Source of the DNA: JBNAVJ01 sp049700455
GTDB taxonomy: Bacteria; Bacteroidota; Ignavibacteria; Tepidaquicellales; Tepidaquicellaceae
Reading direction: 5' to 3'
Assembly (NCBI GenBank): GCA_049700455.1
Contig: JBNAVJ010000003.1
Span: 105,418 to 169,417 of the forward strand
DNA: 64,000 bases
The translations under genes were made by a program, and so were the position numbers. Under the pieces are notes generated by a model that was not told where the DNA came from, made no database searches, and saw only the letters and a program-made list of their open reading frames with translations. Of the stretch, positions 43,167 to 52,830 are shown one piece after another. Position 1 is the stretch's first letter, and each line of letters begins with the position of its first letter.

Positions 43167-45077
43167 CTAATAAAATATGAGATATATAAAAATCAGAACT
43201 ATCCCTGCCACAGATACAAGGATGTAATCCTGAATAACTCCTGTCTGGAACCTCCTCCAGGACCTCCCAAGTTTAGCCAAAAACATAGCGATACCATTTA
43301 CAGCTCCATCAATCAATTTAACATCAAATATTTGCCAGAGAGCAACTTCACTAATCTTTAACAGGGGTAAAACAATCAATTTATCGTAAATTTCATCAAT
43401 ATAATATTTATTAGCCAGAATCTTTTTAAATCCACGTTCTTCAGGAAATGCCTCAACCTTAGTATATGTCCTGAATGCTAAGATAATCGCAATAACTGCA
43501 ACTACAACAGAAAGTGTAAGGAGTAATAACTCAACTGTTATACTTACACTATGCGGCGTGGAAAATGTATTTATTATCAGGTTTGATTTTTCAAAAACAG
43601 GATTAAGCCAATGTTCCAAAACATTGTACCCTAAGAAATGCGGTAATCCAATGAAGCCCCCCACAATTGAAAGTCCTGCAAGTAGCATTAAGGGAAGCGT
43701 CATTGTTAATGGTGATTCATGGGGACGTAAAACCTCAGTATTGTATCTGGGTCTACCAAAGAAAGTTAATGTTACAAGCCTGTACATATAAAAAGCTGTC
43801 AAACCAGCGGTAAAAAGTAATACGAGATAAAATACAATTCCTGCATTTTCAAAAGTCTTGAAAAGTATTTCATCCTTACTGAAAAATCCTGCCAGTGGTG
43901 GAATGCCACTAATAGCAAGTGTGCCAATAAGAAAAGTTATATAGGTTACTTTCATTCGCTCTTTAAGACCACCCATCTTAGTTATGTCTTGTTCCTCATT
44001 CATTCCGTGAATCACAGAGCCACTTCCAAGAAAAAGCAAGGCTTTAAAAAAAGCATGTGTAACAAGGTGAAAGATTGCTACATAATAAGCTCTAACGCCA
44101 ATAGCAACAAACATAAAGCCGAGCTGTGATACAGTAGAATATGCAAGCACTTTTTTAATATCATTCTGTTTGATTGCAATTGTCCCCGCAAGCATTGCAG
44201 TTGCAATTCCTATTACAAGAACTACATTGGATGCAATGGGTGAAAGAGTATAGAGCAGGGAAGTCCTGCAAAGGAAATATACTCCTGCTGTAACCATTGT
44301 TGCTGCGTGAATGAGTGCACTGACAGGTGTCGGACCAGCCATAGCATCAGGCAGCCATACAAATAGAGGTATCTGTGCCGACTTCCCGGTTGCAGCAAGG
44401 AAAAAGAAAAGTGCTATTATTTGTAGGAGACTATCACCAACCTGATAATTTGTAATTGAAGCAAGAAAAGATGAGATGCTTAAGGTTTTAAAGTTGGTAA
44501 ATACAATGAACATTGCTATCATATATCCAAAATCTCCAATCCTATTTACAATAAAAGCTTTCTTTGCAGCATCTGCTGTAAATTTCTTTTCGTACCAGAA
44601 GCCAATGAGTAAATAGGAGCAAAGTCCAACGCCTTCCCAACCAAGAAATACAAGTACAAGATTGTCAGCAAACACAAGATTAAGCATTGCAAATATGAAA
44701 AGATTCATATAAGCAAAAAATCTTGCAAATCCTTTATCCCCGTGCATATAACCAATTGAGTAAATGTGAATTAAAAAACCAATTCCTGTAACAACAAGCG
44801 CCATCACCAGCGAAAGGGGATCTATCACATAGGAAATGGAAGAGTTTATAGAACCAGCTTTAATCCAGTCAAAATAGTTTATAATTATTGCTCTTGATTC
44901 AGATGGTAATTGACTCAGCTCAACCAAAAGTATAATAGAAATAACAAACGAAACAAAAACGGATAATGAAGCAATAATTCCTATGAGCTTTTCTGATTTG
45001 AATTTGTTGCCGATGGTTCCATTGATAAGAAATCCAAGCAAAGGAAAAAGAAAAATCAGATAAAAGAATTCTACCAT
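43167..45077 (-). CDS. nuoL: NADH-quinone oxidoreductase subunit L
   Basis: Antiporter-like proton-pumping subunit of complex I. The 636 residues include about 16 TMs, the conserved [20 protein letters not shown], the Lys/Glu network ([31 protein letters not shown]) and the lateral C-terminal helix. No M or N subunit gene follows: the next gene is a convergent cytochrome. Residues [11 protein letters not shown] (about 46-56) are encoded by the sequence that recurs at 45839-45870. Its start overlaps nuoK by 7 bp. Confidence 0.95.
   Translation of the reverse strand: MVEFFYLIFLFPLLGFLINGTIGNKFKSEKLIGIIASLSVFVSFVISIILLVELSQLPSESRAIIINYFDWIKAGSINSSISYVIDPLSLVMALVVTGIGFLIHIYSIGYMHGDKGFARFFAYMNLFIFAMLNLVFADNLVLVFLGWEGVGLCSYLLIGFWYEKKFTADAAKKAFIVNRIGDFGYMIAMFIVFTNFKTLSISSFLASITNYQVGDSLLQIIALFFFLAATGKSAQIPLFVWLPDAMAGPTPVSALIHAATMVTAGVYFLCRTSLLYTLSPIASNVVLVIGIATAMLAGTIAIKQNDIKKVLAYSTVSQLGFMFVAIGVRAYYVAIFHLVTHAFFKALLFLGSGSVIHGMNEEQDITKMGGLKERMKVTYITFLIGTLAISGIPPLAGFFSKDEILFKTFENAGIVFYLVLLFTAGLTAFYMYRLVTLTFFGRPRYNTEVLRPHESPLTMTLPLMLLAGLSIVGGFIGLPHFLGYNVLEHWLNPVFEKSNLIINTFSTPHSVSITVELLLLTLSVVVAVIAIILAFRTYTKVEAFPEERGFKKILANKYYIDEIYDKLIVLPLLKISEVALWQIFDVKLIDGAVNGIAMFLAKLGRSWRRFQTGVIQDYILVSVAGIVLIFIYLIFY
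44917..44948. repeat. 32-bp direct repeat, copy inside nuoL
   Basis: A 32-base segment identical to 45839-45870 lies in the coding sequence of nuoL, antisense to this strand. Because the copy is part of a coherent protein, this is probably the source copy. The flanks of the two copies differ within a few bases on each side. Confidence 0.9.
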
Positions 45078-45376
45078 TTTAAGATGTTAATTTCGTCAAC
45101 ATTAATCGTTTCCCGATTGCGAAATACAGCTATTATTATGCCAATTCCAACCGCAACTTCTGCTGCTGCAACTGTCATCACAAAAAAAACAAAAACCTGT
45201 CCACTAAGGTTTCCAAGAAAAGCCGAAAATGCAACAAGAGATAAATTCACTGCATTTAACATTAATTCCACACACATAAAGATAATAATAGCACTCCTGC
45301 GTATTAATACACCCAGAACCCCAGTTGAAAATAATATACCCGAAAGAATTAAATAATAATTAAGATTAACTTCCAT
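45071..45376 (-). CDS. nuoK: NADH-quinone oxidoreductase subunit K
   Basis: Three TMs in 101 residues, with the conserved membrane Glu in [13 protein letters not shown] and a second in [11 protein letters not shown]. This subunit forms part of the proton path of complex I. It overlaps nuoL by 7 bp. In complete operons nuoJ ends just before nuoK, but here the upstream region is gene-free. Other complex I genes must lie elsewhere in the genome. Confidence 0.95.
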   Translation of the reverse strand: MEVNLNYYLILSGILFSTGVLGVLIRRSAIIIFMCVELMLNAVNLSLVAFSAFLGNLSGQVFVFFVMTVAAAEVAVGIGIIIAVFRNRETINVDEINILKW

Positions 45377-45869
45377 AAATTTAAATTAGCAAAATATGAA
45401 TGAAAAGAAAATGGAAAAATATCCCTGTGATACACGTAATACACAGGTTCGTTTTAAAAGTAGTGATGAAATTCAATAGTCTATTTTGAAATTCTACATA
45501 CGTCTATCCAACAGCTCCTCTAAACCAAGAGTCTGTGTATATACGTTTTTCAATCAGCTTGTACTTGTAAAGTAATAGATTCTCACAGAATATATTCCAT
45601 TTTGCCATAAATACATCTAATACATCTAACCACTACTACGCATAAAGTATCAAATAGGGTAGAGGTGGAGAAAGAAATTTTCAGAAGATTAACTTTTGAG
45701 AATCAGGCAAACTCTCTATACATAAATTTACTTTACATAATATTTCTTATATTACAATTTTTGATATAACAAGATACTCTTTCTGTTGGTGTTTAATTTG
45801 TTATGTTATTTTTATATTAAAGTTTCTACTTTTATCTTAGCTCAACCAAAAGTATAATAGAAATAACAA
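45377..45869. other. Gene-free interval of 493 bp between nuoK and lptG
   Basis: No open frame of useful size is present on either strand, and I could not align decayed nuoJ residues in the 100 bp before nuoK. Small features are a CCTGTG/CACAGG hairpin (45424-45429 with 45442-45447), a tandem duplicate ATACATCTA (45611-45619, 45620-45628), and the 3' end with the 32-bp nuoL copy. The AT content is high, like the other non-coding DNA here. Confidence 0.7.
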
Positions 45870-45870
45870 A
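45839..45870. repeat. 32-bp direct repeat, copy at the lptG start
   Basis: Identical to 44917-44948 in nuoL over 32 bases. Its last base is the A of the ATG of the permease gene, so it forms the whole untranslated leader seen at this start. There is no good Shine-Dalgarno sequence in it. The distance between the two copies is 922 bp. Confidence 0.9.
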
Positions 45871-46979
45871 TGAAGATTCTTGATCGATACATATTGCGCC
45901 ATTTTATACAGCACTTTCTATTTGGGCTTTTTTCTTTTATAATAATTTTTATTATAGTGGACTTATTTGAAAATCTGGATAGGTTTATTGACCGTAATGT
46001 TGGTGTCTTTATGGTTGCTAAATATTATTTTTTCTTTATACCAGATATATTGAAATTGATAATTCCTGTGGGAATGTTGCTTGCTTCATTGTTTACAATA
46101 AGTCGGTTTGCAAATTATTCTGAATTAACAGCTTTCAAAAGTGCAGGAATAAGTGTTTATCGTTACCTGATGCCAATAATGATTTTTGGGGTTATCATTA
46201 CAATTTTTTCATTATATTTTAACGGTTGGGTTGTTCCCGAAGCAAATAGGCTTAAATTCAATTTTGAACGTTCTTATCTTGGAAAAAACACAGTTCCAAA
46301 CGTGATTCAGAACATTTTCATTAAAGATATGCCTAATCGTATAATTAATGTTGAACTTTATGACAAAATTGCAAAAAAATGCCAGAACGTTTCAATAGAA
46401 ATATTTGACCCGGATACTTTAAGAATTCTAAGAAAGCGATATGATATTCGTGAAATGCTGTGGAACGTCCAGAGAAATGAGTGGCTTTTAAATAATATAA
46501 CTTATAGAATATTCAATAACTTAGTGTCGGAAAACCTACAGTTTATACCTGAGAGCTTCTTAACTTCATTTTCAGACATTAAAAATATTGATGTAAACCC
46601 TGAGATTCTTGATAAAAAACAGCTAAGACCTGAAGAACTAAAACTGGATGAATTTAAGGTTTACGTTGAAAAGCTTGAAGGTTCAGGACAACCTGCATTT
46701 AAAGAAAATGTTGATTATTACTCTGCAATTGCTTTTCCTTTTGCAAATCTCGTGACGATAATTTTTGGAGTGGCAATATCTTCTAATAAAAGGAATGCCT
46801 CTGCAGCATTGCATTTTGGAATTAGTATGATTGTAAGTTTTTTATACCTTGGGTTTATGAAAATAGTTCAAGTTTTTGGTTATAACGGAGATTTACCACC
46901 TATATTAGCTGCCTGGCTTGGTAATCTGGTTTTTTTGCTAATAAGTATTTTAAATTTTATAGTGTCTAATAAAACCTAA
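45870..46979 (+). CDS. LptF/LptG-family lipopolysaccharide export permease
   Basis: Inner-membrane permease of the Lpt transport system (YjgP/YjgQ family). Six TMs: three in residues 10-120, a periplasmic jellyroll-like domain (about 130-270), and three more in 275-369. LDRYILRHFIQHFLFG at the start and SELTAFKSAGISVYRYLMP (the coupling helix) are family hallmarks. LptF versus LptG cannot be told from one gene. The 369-residue length is normal. The leader contains a copy of nuoL DNA and the coding region lies between short repeats. Confidence 0.92.
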   Translation: MKILDRYILRHFIQHFLFGLFSFIIIFIIVDLFENLDRFIDRNVGVFMVAKYYFFFIPDILKLIIPVGMLLASLFTISRFANYSELTAFKSAGISVYRYLMPIMIFGVIITIFSLYFNGWVVPEANRLKFNFERSYLGKNTVPNVIQNIFIKDMPNRIINVELYDKIAKKCQNVSIEIFDPDTLRILRKRYDIREMLWNVQRNEWLLNNITYRIFNNLVSENLQFIPESFLTSFSDIKNIDVNPEILDKKQLRPEELKLDEFKVYVEKLEGSGQPAFKENVDYYSAIAFPFANLVTIIFGVAISSNKRNASAALHFGISMIVSFLYLGFMKIVQVFGYNGDLPPILAAWLGNLVFLLISILNFIVSNKT

Positions 46980-47055
46980 TAGAAATAACATTTAATTATA
47001 GATTTATTTTATATATAAATAAAGAGGTTACACTTTTTATTAAATGCTATTTCTA
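46980..47055. terminator. Long inverted repeat between convergent gene ends
   Basis: The arms 46980-46996 and 47039-47055 pair at 16 of 17 positions (TAGAAATA-CATTTAAT). They lie just after the lptG stop and across the DUF3467 stop, with a 42-base AT-rich loop. The position suits a bidirectional terminator, although the arms are AT-rich and the loop is long. Confidence 0.6.
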
Positions 47056-47376
47056 ATTAATTTTCCCTTCTGTTGGTGGTTTTAATCCGAAAGGGGTTTC
47101 TTCAAGAGCACCTACAATTTTAATTTCGCCAAACTGATTTTCATATCGAAGTATATTTTCATTCAGAGCTTTTAGAAAGAGTTTGGCATGTTGTGGAGTC
47201 ATTATGATTCTTGAATGGACTTTAGCTTTTGGAATACCCGGTAATATCCTTGTAAAATCAAGAATAAATTCAGCGGGGCTATGAGAAACTATTACAAAAT
47301 TTGAATAAGCTCCTTCAGATTCTTTTTCTCCCAGTTCAATATTTATCTGTTGTTGTGGTTGGTTTTGATCTGCCAT
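47053..47376 (-). CDS. DUF3467 protein
   Basis: A 107-residue protein with the DUF3467 pattern: a Q-rich start, GAYSNFVIVSHSPAEFILDF, PKAKVHSRIIMTPQHAKLFLKAL and FGEIKI. The family is widespread in bacteria without an assigned function. Its gene is small, isolated on the minus strand, and divergent from the PfkB kinase gene. No signal peptide or TM is present. Confidence 0.87.
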   Translation of the reverse strand: MADQNQPQQQINIELGEKESEGAYSNFVIVSHSPAEFILDFTRILPGIPKAKVHSRIIMTPQHAKLFLKALNENILRYENQFGEIKIVGALEETPFGLKPPTEGKIN

Positions 47377-47495
47377 ATTTTTATAGTTATTTATTTTAAA
47401 TATAATAATTACAAACCTTAAATGTAATTTATTTATTCTTGAATAAGGAATTGAATTGTGGTAATTTTAAGTTTAAATCAAATTTTAATGCACTT

Positions 47496-48416
47496 ATGAG
47501 TCTATTAGTGATTGGTTCAATGGCATTAGACACAATAGAAACCCCTTATGGGAAAGCAGAATACATTCTGGGGGGATCTGCTACTTTTATTGCAACAGCA
47601 GCAAGTTATTTTACTAATGATATCAGGTTGGTTGGAAAAGTTGGTTATGACTTCCCTACTGCTGAAATTGAATTTCTTAAATCTAAAAACATTGATATTC
47701 GGGGACTTGAAGTTTCCAAAACTCAAAAAACTTTCCATTGGCATGGTATTTATCATAATGATATGAACAATCGTACCTCTATCACAACAGATTTGAATGC
47801 ACTCGGTGATTTTGATCCAGCAATACCTGAATCTTTTCGGGATAGTGAATTTGTTTGTCTTGGAAATGTTGATCCATTTATCCAGATGAGAATCATAAAG
47901 CAGATAAATAAACCCAGACTTCTTATGGTTGATACAATGAATTTCTGGATTGAAGGGAAATGGAATGAACTGATGGAAGTTTTGAAATATGCTTCTGTGC
48001 TGGTAATAAATGATTCTGAAGCAAGATTGCTTAGTGGGGTTAATAACTTAATAGAATCGGCAAGAAAAATTTTTAACTTAGGTCCTGAAATTATTATTAT
48101 AAAAAAGGGAGAACATGGTGCAATGCTATTTACCAAAGATTCATTATTTGTGCTTCCAGCATATCCAACTGAAAAGGTCTTTGACCCAACCGGTGCCGGT
48201 GATAGCTTTGCAGGAGGTTTTATAGGCTGGCTTGATAGAACTAAAGACCTGAACATTGAAAATCTTAAAATTGCAATTGTGTTTGGGACTGTTATTGCTT
48301 CCCTTACAGTTGAACAGTTTTCCCTTGAAGGAATTAGAAATCTTTCCACAGATGATATAAACAAAAGATTAAGTGAATTCCGGAACATTACACAGTTCAA
48401 AGAGGTAAAATTATAA
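47496..48416 (+). CDS. PfkB-family carbohydrate or nucleoside kinase
   Basis: Ribokinase-like fold of 306 residues. GGSATFIATAASYF holds the substrate loop, FDPTGAGDSFAGGF the anion hole and catalytic Asp. The lid region has an odd FHWHGIYHND stretch. The frame opens earlier with TTG (47439), but ATG 47496 gives the usual MSLLVIGSMALD start. The substrate could be ribose, adenosine or a sugar acid and cannot be fixed here. It is followed by recO after 26 bp. Confidence 0.87.
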   Translation: MSLLVIGSMALDTIETPYGKAEYILGGSATFIATAASYFTNDIRLVGKVGYDFPTAEIEFLKSKNIDIRGLEVSKTQKTFHWHGIYHNDMNNRTSITTDLNALGDFDPAIPESFRDSEFVCLGNVDPFIQMRIIKQINKPRLLMVDTMNFWIEGKWNELMEVLKYASVLVINDSEARLLSGVNNLIESARKIFNLGPEIIIIKKGEHGAMLFTKDSLFVLPAYPTEKVFDPTGAGDSFAGGFIGWLDRTKDLNIENLKIAIVFGTVIASLTVEQFSLEGIRNLSTDDINKRLSEFRNITQFKEVKL

Positions 48417-48442
48417 ATGAAACAATTTTATTTTCAGTTCGT

Positions 48443-49132
48443 ATGATTATTGAAACAGATGCAATAGTGATTAAGAATTTCAGATATAACGATTCCAGTA
48501 AAATAGTAACTCTTTACGGAGAGCATACAGGGAAATTTTCAGCTTTAGTAAAAGGTGTTAGAAGTATTAAGTCAAGAAATGTTGGCGTTTTTGAGAATCT
48601 AAACCTGATAAAAGTTTCTTTTCGTAAAAAATATAATAGAGACCTCCAGTTACTTTCCAGAGCTGAATCAGTTGCTACTTTTAATGGAATAAAATCAAAT
48701 CTTGATTGTTTAAATTATGCATACCGAATAATTGAACTCGTAAATAAGACTACAGGTGAGTTTGATTCAGATAGTAATCTTTATACTTTGCTTAAGACTT
48801 CCCTCTTGGCTCTTGACAAAAATATTCAAGGTGGTTATATTAAGGTATATTTAAATTTTCTCTTATCCATAGCCCATTTACACGGTATCAGTCCAGATAT
48901 AACTTTCGAAGGCAATGGGAAATATAGGATTGGTTCAAAGAAAGAGCAGGAATCATTGATTATAAGTGAAGAAAATTACAGATATTTGACGTCTAAATCA
49001 GAGGGGAAAATATTGAATGCTAATAATCCTGATTTTGTTTATATAATTGGTTACTTTGAAAGATTACTGTTGGGATTTTTTGATAAAGCTAACAATTTTA
49101 AATCAAGGATTGTGTTTAATAATTTAAGTTAA
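48443..49132 (+). CDS. recO: DNA repair protein RecO
   Basis: RecO loads RecA onto SSB-coated DNA with RecR. The N-terminal OB fold (about 1-80: TDAIVIKNFRYNDSSKIVTLYGEHTGKFSALVKG) and the helical C-terminal part are typical. The zinc-finger Cys residues found in many RecO proteins are not present, as in some other bacteria. The 229-residue length fits. The gene lies after the PfkB kinase on the same strand. Confidence 0.88.
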   Translation: MIIETDAIVIKNFRYNDSSKIVTLYGEHTGKFSALVKGVRSIKSRNVGVFENLNLIKVSFRKKYNRDLQLLSRAESVATFNGIKSNLDCLNYAYRIIELVNKTTGEFDSDSNLYTLLKTSLLALDKNIQGGYIKVYLNFLLSIAHLHGISPDITFEGNGKYRIGSKKEQESLIISEENYRYLTSKSEGKILNANNPDFVYIIGYFERLLLGFFDKANNFKSRIVFNNLS

Positions 49133-49191
49133 TATGAATTAATTTGTACCGTGTTTTAATTTAACAAAAACAAAAAGGGAGTAAGCAAAAA

Positions 49192-50685
49192 ATGACTAAG
49201 AAACCTTTAATTGCTGGGGGAACTCTGCTGATTATAGCCTTGATTTTCTCAGCAGTGTTAATAGCAAACTTTAGTAATTTGAAAACTCTTGTAGCTGGCT
49301 CACAAATAGAATTTAAAACCCAACCTCCTGTTCAGAATTCCAATACAAGTCTCAAAGGTTTAAATGATGCTTTTGTTGAGATTGCAAAAGTTGTTACACC
49401 CTCTGTTGTTTATATAGAGGTAACTACTGAAGCAAAGAGTAATTTTCATGATAAAGATTTTGAATTCTTTTTTGGTCCTGATTTTAAGTTCGATTTACCA
49501 CCACAACAGGGTTCCGGTTCAGGCGTTATAATCAGCAGCGATGGATATATTATTACCAATAACCACGTTGTAAAAGATGCAAAAGAAAATGGAATCAAGG
49601 TGGTATTGATGGATAAGCGAGAGTTCAAAGCAAAACTAATTGGAACTGATCCAAACACTGACATTGCAGTTATAAAAATTGATGCTTCTGATTTGAATGT
49701 TGCTTCCATTGGTAATTCAGACGACCTTCACGTGGGTCAATGGGTACTGGCAATTGGTAATCCACTTGGATTAAATAATACCGTGACAGCCGGTATTATT
49801 TCGGCTCTTGGCAGGAATATCAATATTAGTGGAGATAGTTATTCAATTAATAATTTTATTCAGACTGATGCAGTAATTAATCCTGGTAATAGTGGTGGTG
49901 CTCTGGTAGATATTAATGGTATGGTAATTGGTATAAACGCTGCAATTAAGACTACCAACGGTTATTATCAGGGATATGGTTTTGCTATCCCCATTAACAT
50001 TGCAAAAACTGTTGCGGCTGAATTAATAAAATCAGGAAAGATTGAAAGAGGATATATTGGAATTCAAATCAAAGATGTCGATACAAAAGAGGCAAAAGGT
50101 CTTGGTCTGGATAAACCGAAAGGAGTACTTGTGCAGAATGTTGTGAAAGGTGGAGCTGGTGATGAAGCAGGGTTGCAGAGTGGAGATGTGATTCTTTCGG
50201 TTGATGGTAAAGAAGTTAATGCTGCTAATGAATTACAAACTATTGTTGGGTCCAAACATCCCGGCGAAGAGGTTAAACTGCTTGTCTATCGCGATGGAAA
50301 GACGTTTGAGAAAGTAGTAAAGCTCAAACCAAGACCAGATTCGCAAAGTTCAAGCCTGAAAAATGAAAAACAAAAGGATAATCAGGAATTCAAGGCAAAG
50401 ACTTTTGATAAGATTGGATTTTCTGTTGTTGATATTACTGATGAAATCAAACGCAATTATGATGTTCCAGCAGGCGTTTATGTTAAAGATGTTGCTAATT
50501 TTTCCGAAGCTTTCAACCGCGGATTAAGAGCAGGATATGTGATAATTGAGGCTGATAAGAAAAAAATTGAGAGTGTAAACGATCTTGAATCAATTATCTC
50601 AAAGAAAGAAAAAGGCGATATCCTTGTTTTGAAAGCTGTTACGCCGGGTAAAGAAATCAGACTGATAGCAATAGAAATACAATAA
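49192..50685 (+). CDS. DegP/HtrA-type serine protease with two PDZ domains
   Basis: A periplasmic protease/chaperone. The N-terminal hydrophobic segment (about 8-28) may be a signal anchor. The catalytic triad is His125 (NNHVV), Asp157 (NTDIAVIKID) and Ser234 (NPGNSGGAL). PDZ1 spans about 280-375. A linker rich in Lys/Gln (about 380-400) is followed by PDZ2 (about 405-495). The 497-residue length suits the DegP/DegQ class. An AGGGAGT ribosome-binding site (49178-49184) lies 7 bp before the ATG. It ends at a strong terminator. Confidence 0.95.
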   Translation: MTKKPLIAGGTLLIIALIFSAVLIANFSNLKTLVAGSQIEFKTQPPVQNSNTSLKGLNDAFVEIAKVVTPSVVYIEVTTEAKSNFHDKDFEFFFGPDFKFDLPPQQGSGSGVIISSDGYIITNNHVVKDAKENGIKVVLMDKREFKAKLIGTDPNTDIAVIKIDASDLNVASIGNSDDLHVGQWVLAIGNPLGLNNTVTAGIISALGRNINISGDSYSINNFIQTDAVINPGNSGGALVDINGMVIGINAAIKTTNGYYQGYGFAIPINIAKTVAAELIKSGKIERGYIGIQIKDVDTKEAKGLGLDKPKGVLVQNVVKGGAGDEAGLQSGDVILSVDGKEVNAANELQTIVGSKHPGEEVKLLVYRDGKTFEKVVKLKPRPDSQSSSLKNEKQKDNQEFKAKTFDKIGFSVVDITDEIKRNYDVPAGVYVKDVANFSEAFNRGLRAGYVIIEADKKKIESVNDLESIISKKEKGDILVLKAVTPGKEIRLIAIEIQ

Positions 50686-50710
50686 ATCTGGACTGAGAAT
50701 AGCTCATAAT

Positions 50711-50750
50711 AGGCAGTGTTTTCCCGATAAGAAGACACTGCCTTTTTTTT
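50711..50750 (+). terminator. Rho-independent terminator after degP
   Basis: AGGCAGTGT (50711-50719) pairs perfectly with ACACTGCCT (50735-50743), followed by a run of T residues to 50750. The following 178 bp up to arcC show no gene or clear promoter box. Confidence 0.92.
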
Positions 50751-50928
50751 AGATAAAAAGATAGAAAGAGCTAACTGATTGTTATAATATTTTTACTCCC
50801 GAAAAATAACTACTCTTTTCATATCACTTTGAGCAAGTATAGATAGGATATACAAAATTCCAGGAATGAGTAGTTAATTGAATTGAAGGTATATTTAAAT
50901 TTTGGTATAATTATTAATTATTATTTTT

Positions 50929-51876
50929 ATGCATAAATCAGATTTGATTGTAATTGCCTTAGGTGGCAATGCACTACTTGATGCTAAATCAAAAGGTACT
51001 ATTGAAGAGCGTGAAACTGCAGCTGCAAGAACTGCTGAGCAGCTTGTTGACTTTTTTAAGTCTGATTATCAAGTTGTATTAACTCACGGGAACGGACCTC
51101 AAGTTGGTAACTTATTAATACAAAATGAAGAGGCTGCTGACAAAGTCCCTCCTATGCCGCTTGATGTTTGTGTAGCAGAAACTCAAGGAGAAATAGGCTA
51201 TGTTTTACAGAAGGCTCTCAAAAACTCGTTTGTAAAAAATGATATTCAAAAAACCGTTATTACGATTCTTACAGAAGTTCTTGTTGATGAGCGGGATCCG
51301 GCTTTTTCAATACTTTCCAAACCAGTGGGGCCTTACTACACGTATGAACAGGTAACAGAAATAATTAAGACTAAAAACTGGAAGTTTAAAGAAGATCCCG
51401 GAGGGAGAGGATATCGTCGTGTGGTTGCATCTCCAAAACCTGTAAAAATACTTCAAGCTGGAACAATTGCTGACCTTGTTGAGAAAGGATATATTGTCAT
51501 TGCAGTCGGTGGTGGGGGTATTCCAGTCTGGTTGAAGAAAGATGAATTCAGAGGAATGGAAGCAGTGATTGACAAAGACCTTGCCTCTGCAAGACTTGCC
51601 ATTGATTTGAGAGCTGAGAAACTTATTATCCTTACAAACGTCGACAACTGTTACATAAACTTCAAGAAGCCAAATCAAATTGCTTTAACCGATTTAAACC
51701 TTGATGAGGCACAAACATATTTCGAGCAGGGTCATTTTTCAGCCGGGAGTATGGGTCCAAAAGTTCAGGCTGCAATTGAGTTTGTAATGGAAACAGGAAA
51801 TAAAGCAATCATTACGAGTATAGAAAAGTTACAGCTTGCATTACAAGGAAAAGCGGGAACTTTAATTCATACATAA
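50929..51876 (+). CDS. arcC: Carbamate kinase
   Basis: Amino-acid-kinase fold of 315 residues. VIALGGNALL at the N-terminus, THGNGPQVGNLL, and VIAVGGGGIPVW are family motifs. EAVIDKDLASARLA carries the catalytic Lys/Asp, and the end AGTLI is as usual. The enzyme interconverts carbamoyl phosphate + ADP and carbamate + ATP. An ornithine carbamoyltransferase gene follows after 21 bp, and an ATCase-like gene after that, so carbamoyl phosphate may be shared. No arginine deiminase gene is present. Confidence 0.95.
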   Translation: MHKSDLIVIALGGNALLDAKSKGTIEERETAAARTAEQLVDFFKSDYQVVLTHGNGPQVGNLLIQNEEAADKVPPMPLDVCVAETQGEIGYVLQKALKNSFVKNDIQKTVITILTEVLVDERDPAFSILSKPVGPYYTYEQVTEIIKTKNWKFKEDPGGRGYRRVVASPKPVKILQAGTIADLVEKGYIVIAVGGGGIPVWLKKDEFRGMEAVIDKDLASARLAIDLRAEKLIILTNVDNCYINFKKPNQIALTDLNLDEAQTYFEQGHFSAGSMGPKVQAAIEFVMETGNKAIITSIEKLQLALQGKAGTLIHT

Positions 51877-51897
51877 ATTTTTAATTAAAAATTACAT

Positions 51898-52821
51898 ATG
51901 CAAAAACTTAAAAACAAAGACCTGATTTCTATTAATCTTTTGAGCATTGAAGAAGTTGAGCTTATCCTGCAGGAGACAGACCGAACAAAGAAAGGTCCAA
52001 GAAATACAAATGAACTTGCAGGAAAAACTCTTGCTATGATTTTCGAAAAATCTTCTACAAGGACACGGGTATCATTTGAAGTTGGTATGTATCAGCTGGG
52101 AGGTATTGGGATGTTTTTTTCAGCAAATGATTTGCAGATAGGACGCGGAGAAACAGTTCATGATACTGCAAAAGTGCTCTCGCGTTATGTTGACGGGATT
52201 ATGGCAAGAACATTCAAATATCAGACTATACTTGATCTTGCCAGGTATGCAACAGTCCCCGTTATAAATGGGTTAACCGATTATGACCATCCCTGTCAGG
52301 CATTATGTGATATTTTTACTATATACGAAAAACGTGGTAAACTTAAGGGGTTGACCCTTACCTATATCGGTGATGGTAATAATGTTCTGCATTCCCTGAT
52401 TCAGGCATCGGTAAAAGTGGGAATGAATATTAACTATGCTTCTCCTCAAGGTTATAAACCCCTGAAAGAAGTTGTTGACGAAGCACTTGAGGTTGCAAAA
52501 ATTACTGGTTCTAAAATAACTGACTTCAACACAGCGGAGGACGCTATTAAAGATGCTGATGTTATTTATACAGATGTATGGGTTAGTATGGGACAGGAAA
52601 AAGAGAATGAAAAGCGTAAAAAAGATTTACAGGCTTTTCAGTTAAATGGAGAATTGATGAAGAAAGCCAAATCTGACGTGCTTGTTATGCATTGTTTGCC
52701 AGCACATAGGGGCGAAGAAATTACAGATGAAGTTATGGATGGTCCTAATTCAATAGTTTTTGATCAGGCTGAGAACAGGCTTCATACTCAGAAAGCTATA
52801 ATGAAACTTTTAATGACTTAA
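51898..52821 (+). CDS. argF: Ornithine carbamoyltransferase
   Basis: Transfers the carbamoyl group to ornithine to make citrulline. SSTRTRVSFEVGMYQLGG is the carbamoyl-phosphate site, DHPCQALCD and DVWVSMGQE bind ornithine, and HCLPAHRGEEI holds the Cys/His pair. The 307-residue length fits. Whether anabolic (with arginine synthesis) or catabolic (with arcC) cannot be decided. It lies between arcC and the pyrB-like gene. Confidence 0.96.
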   Translation: MQKLKNKDLISINLLSIEEVELILQETDRTKKGPRNTNELAGKTLAMIFEKSSTRTRVSFEVGMYQLGGIGMFFSANDLQIGRGETVHDTAKVLSRYVDGIMARTFKYQTILDLARYATVPVINGLTDYDHPCQALCDIFTIYEKRGKLKGLTLTYIGDGNNVLHSLIQASVKVGMNINYASPQGYKPLKEVVDEALEVAKITGSKITDFNTAEDAIKDADVIYTDVWVSMGQEKENEKRKKDLQAFQLNGELMKKAKSDVLVMHCLPAHRGEEITDEVMDGPNSIVFDQAENRLHTQKAIMKLLMT

Positions 52822-52830
52822 TTATTAATT

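Noticed and set aside
45424..45447. CCTGTG/CACAGG hairpin in the gap before lptG as an ncRNA or terminator
   Set aside because: The stem is 6 bp only with no T-tract, and nothing else in the 493 bp shows RNA-gene structure.
45377..45500. Decayed nuoJ upstream of nuoK
   Set aside because: The minus-strand frame leading to nuoK contains stops, and its residues do not align with the end of NuoJ.
47753..48400. A 215-codon open frame on the minus strand opposite the PfkB kinase gene
   Set aside because: The plus-strand product has full PfkB motifs, and the minus-strand frame has no recognisable features and is a mirror of its codon structure.
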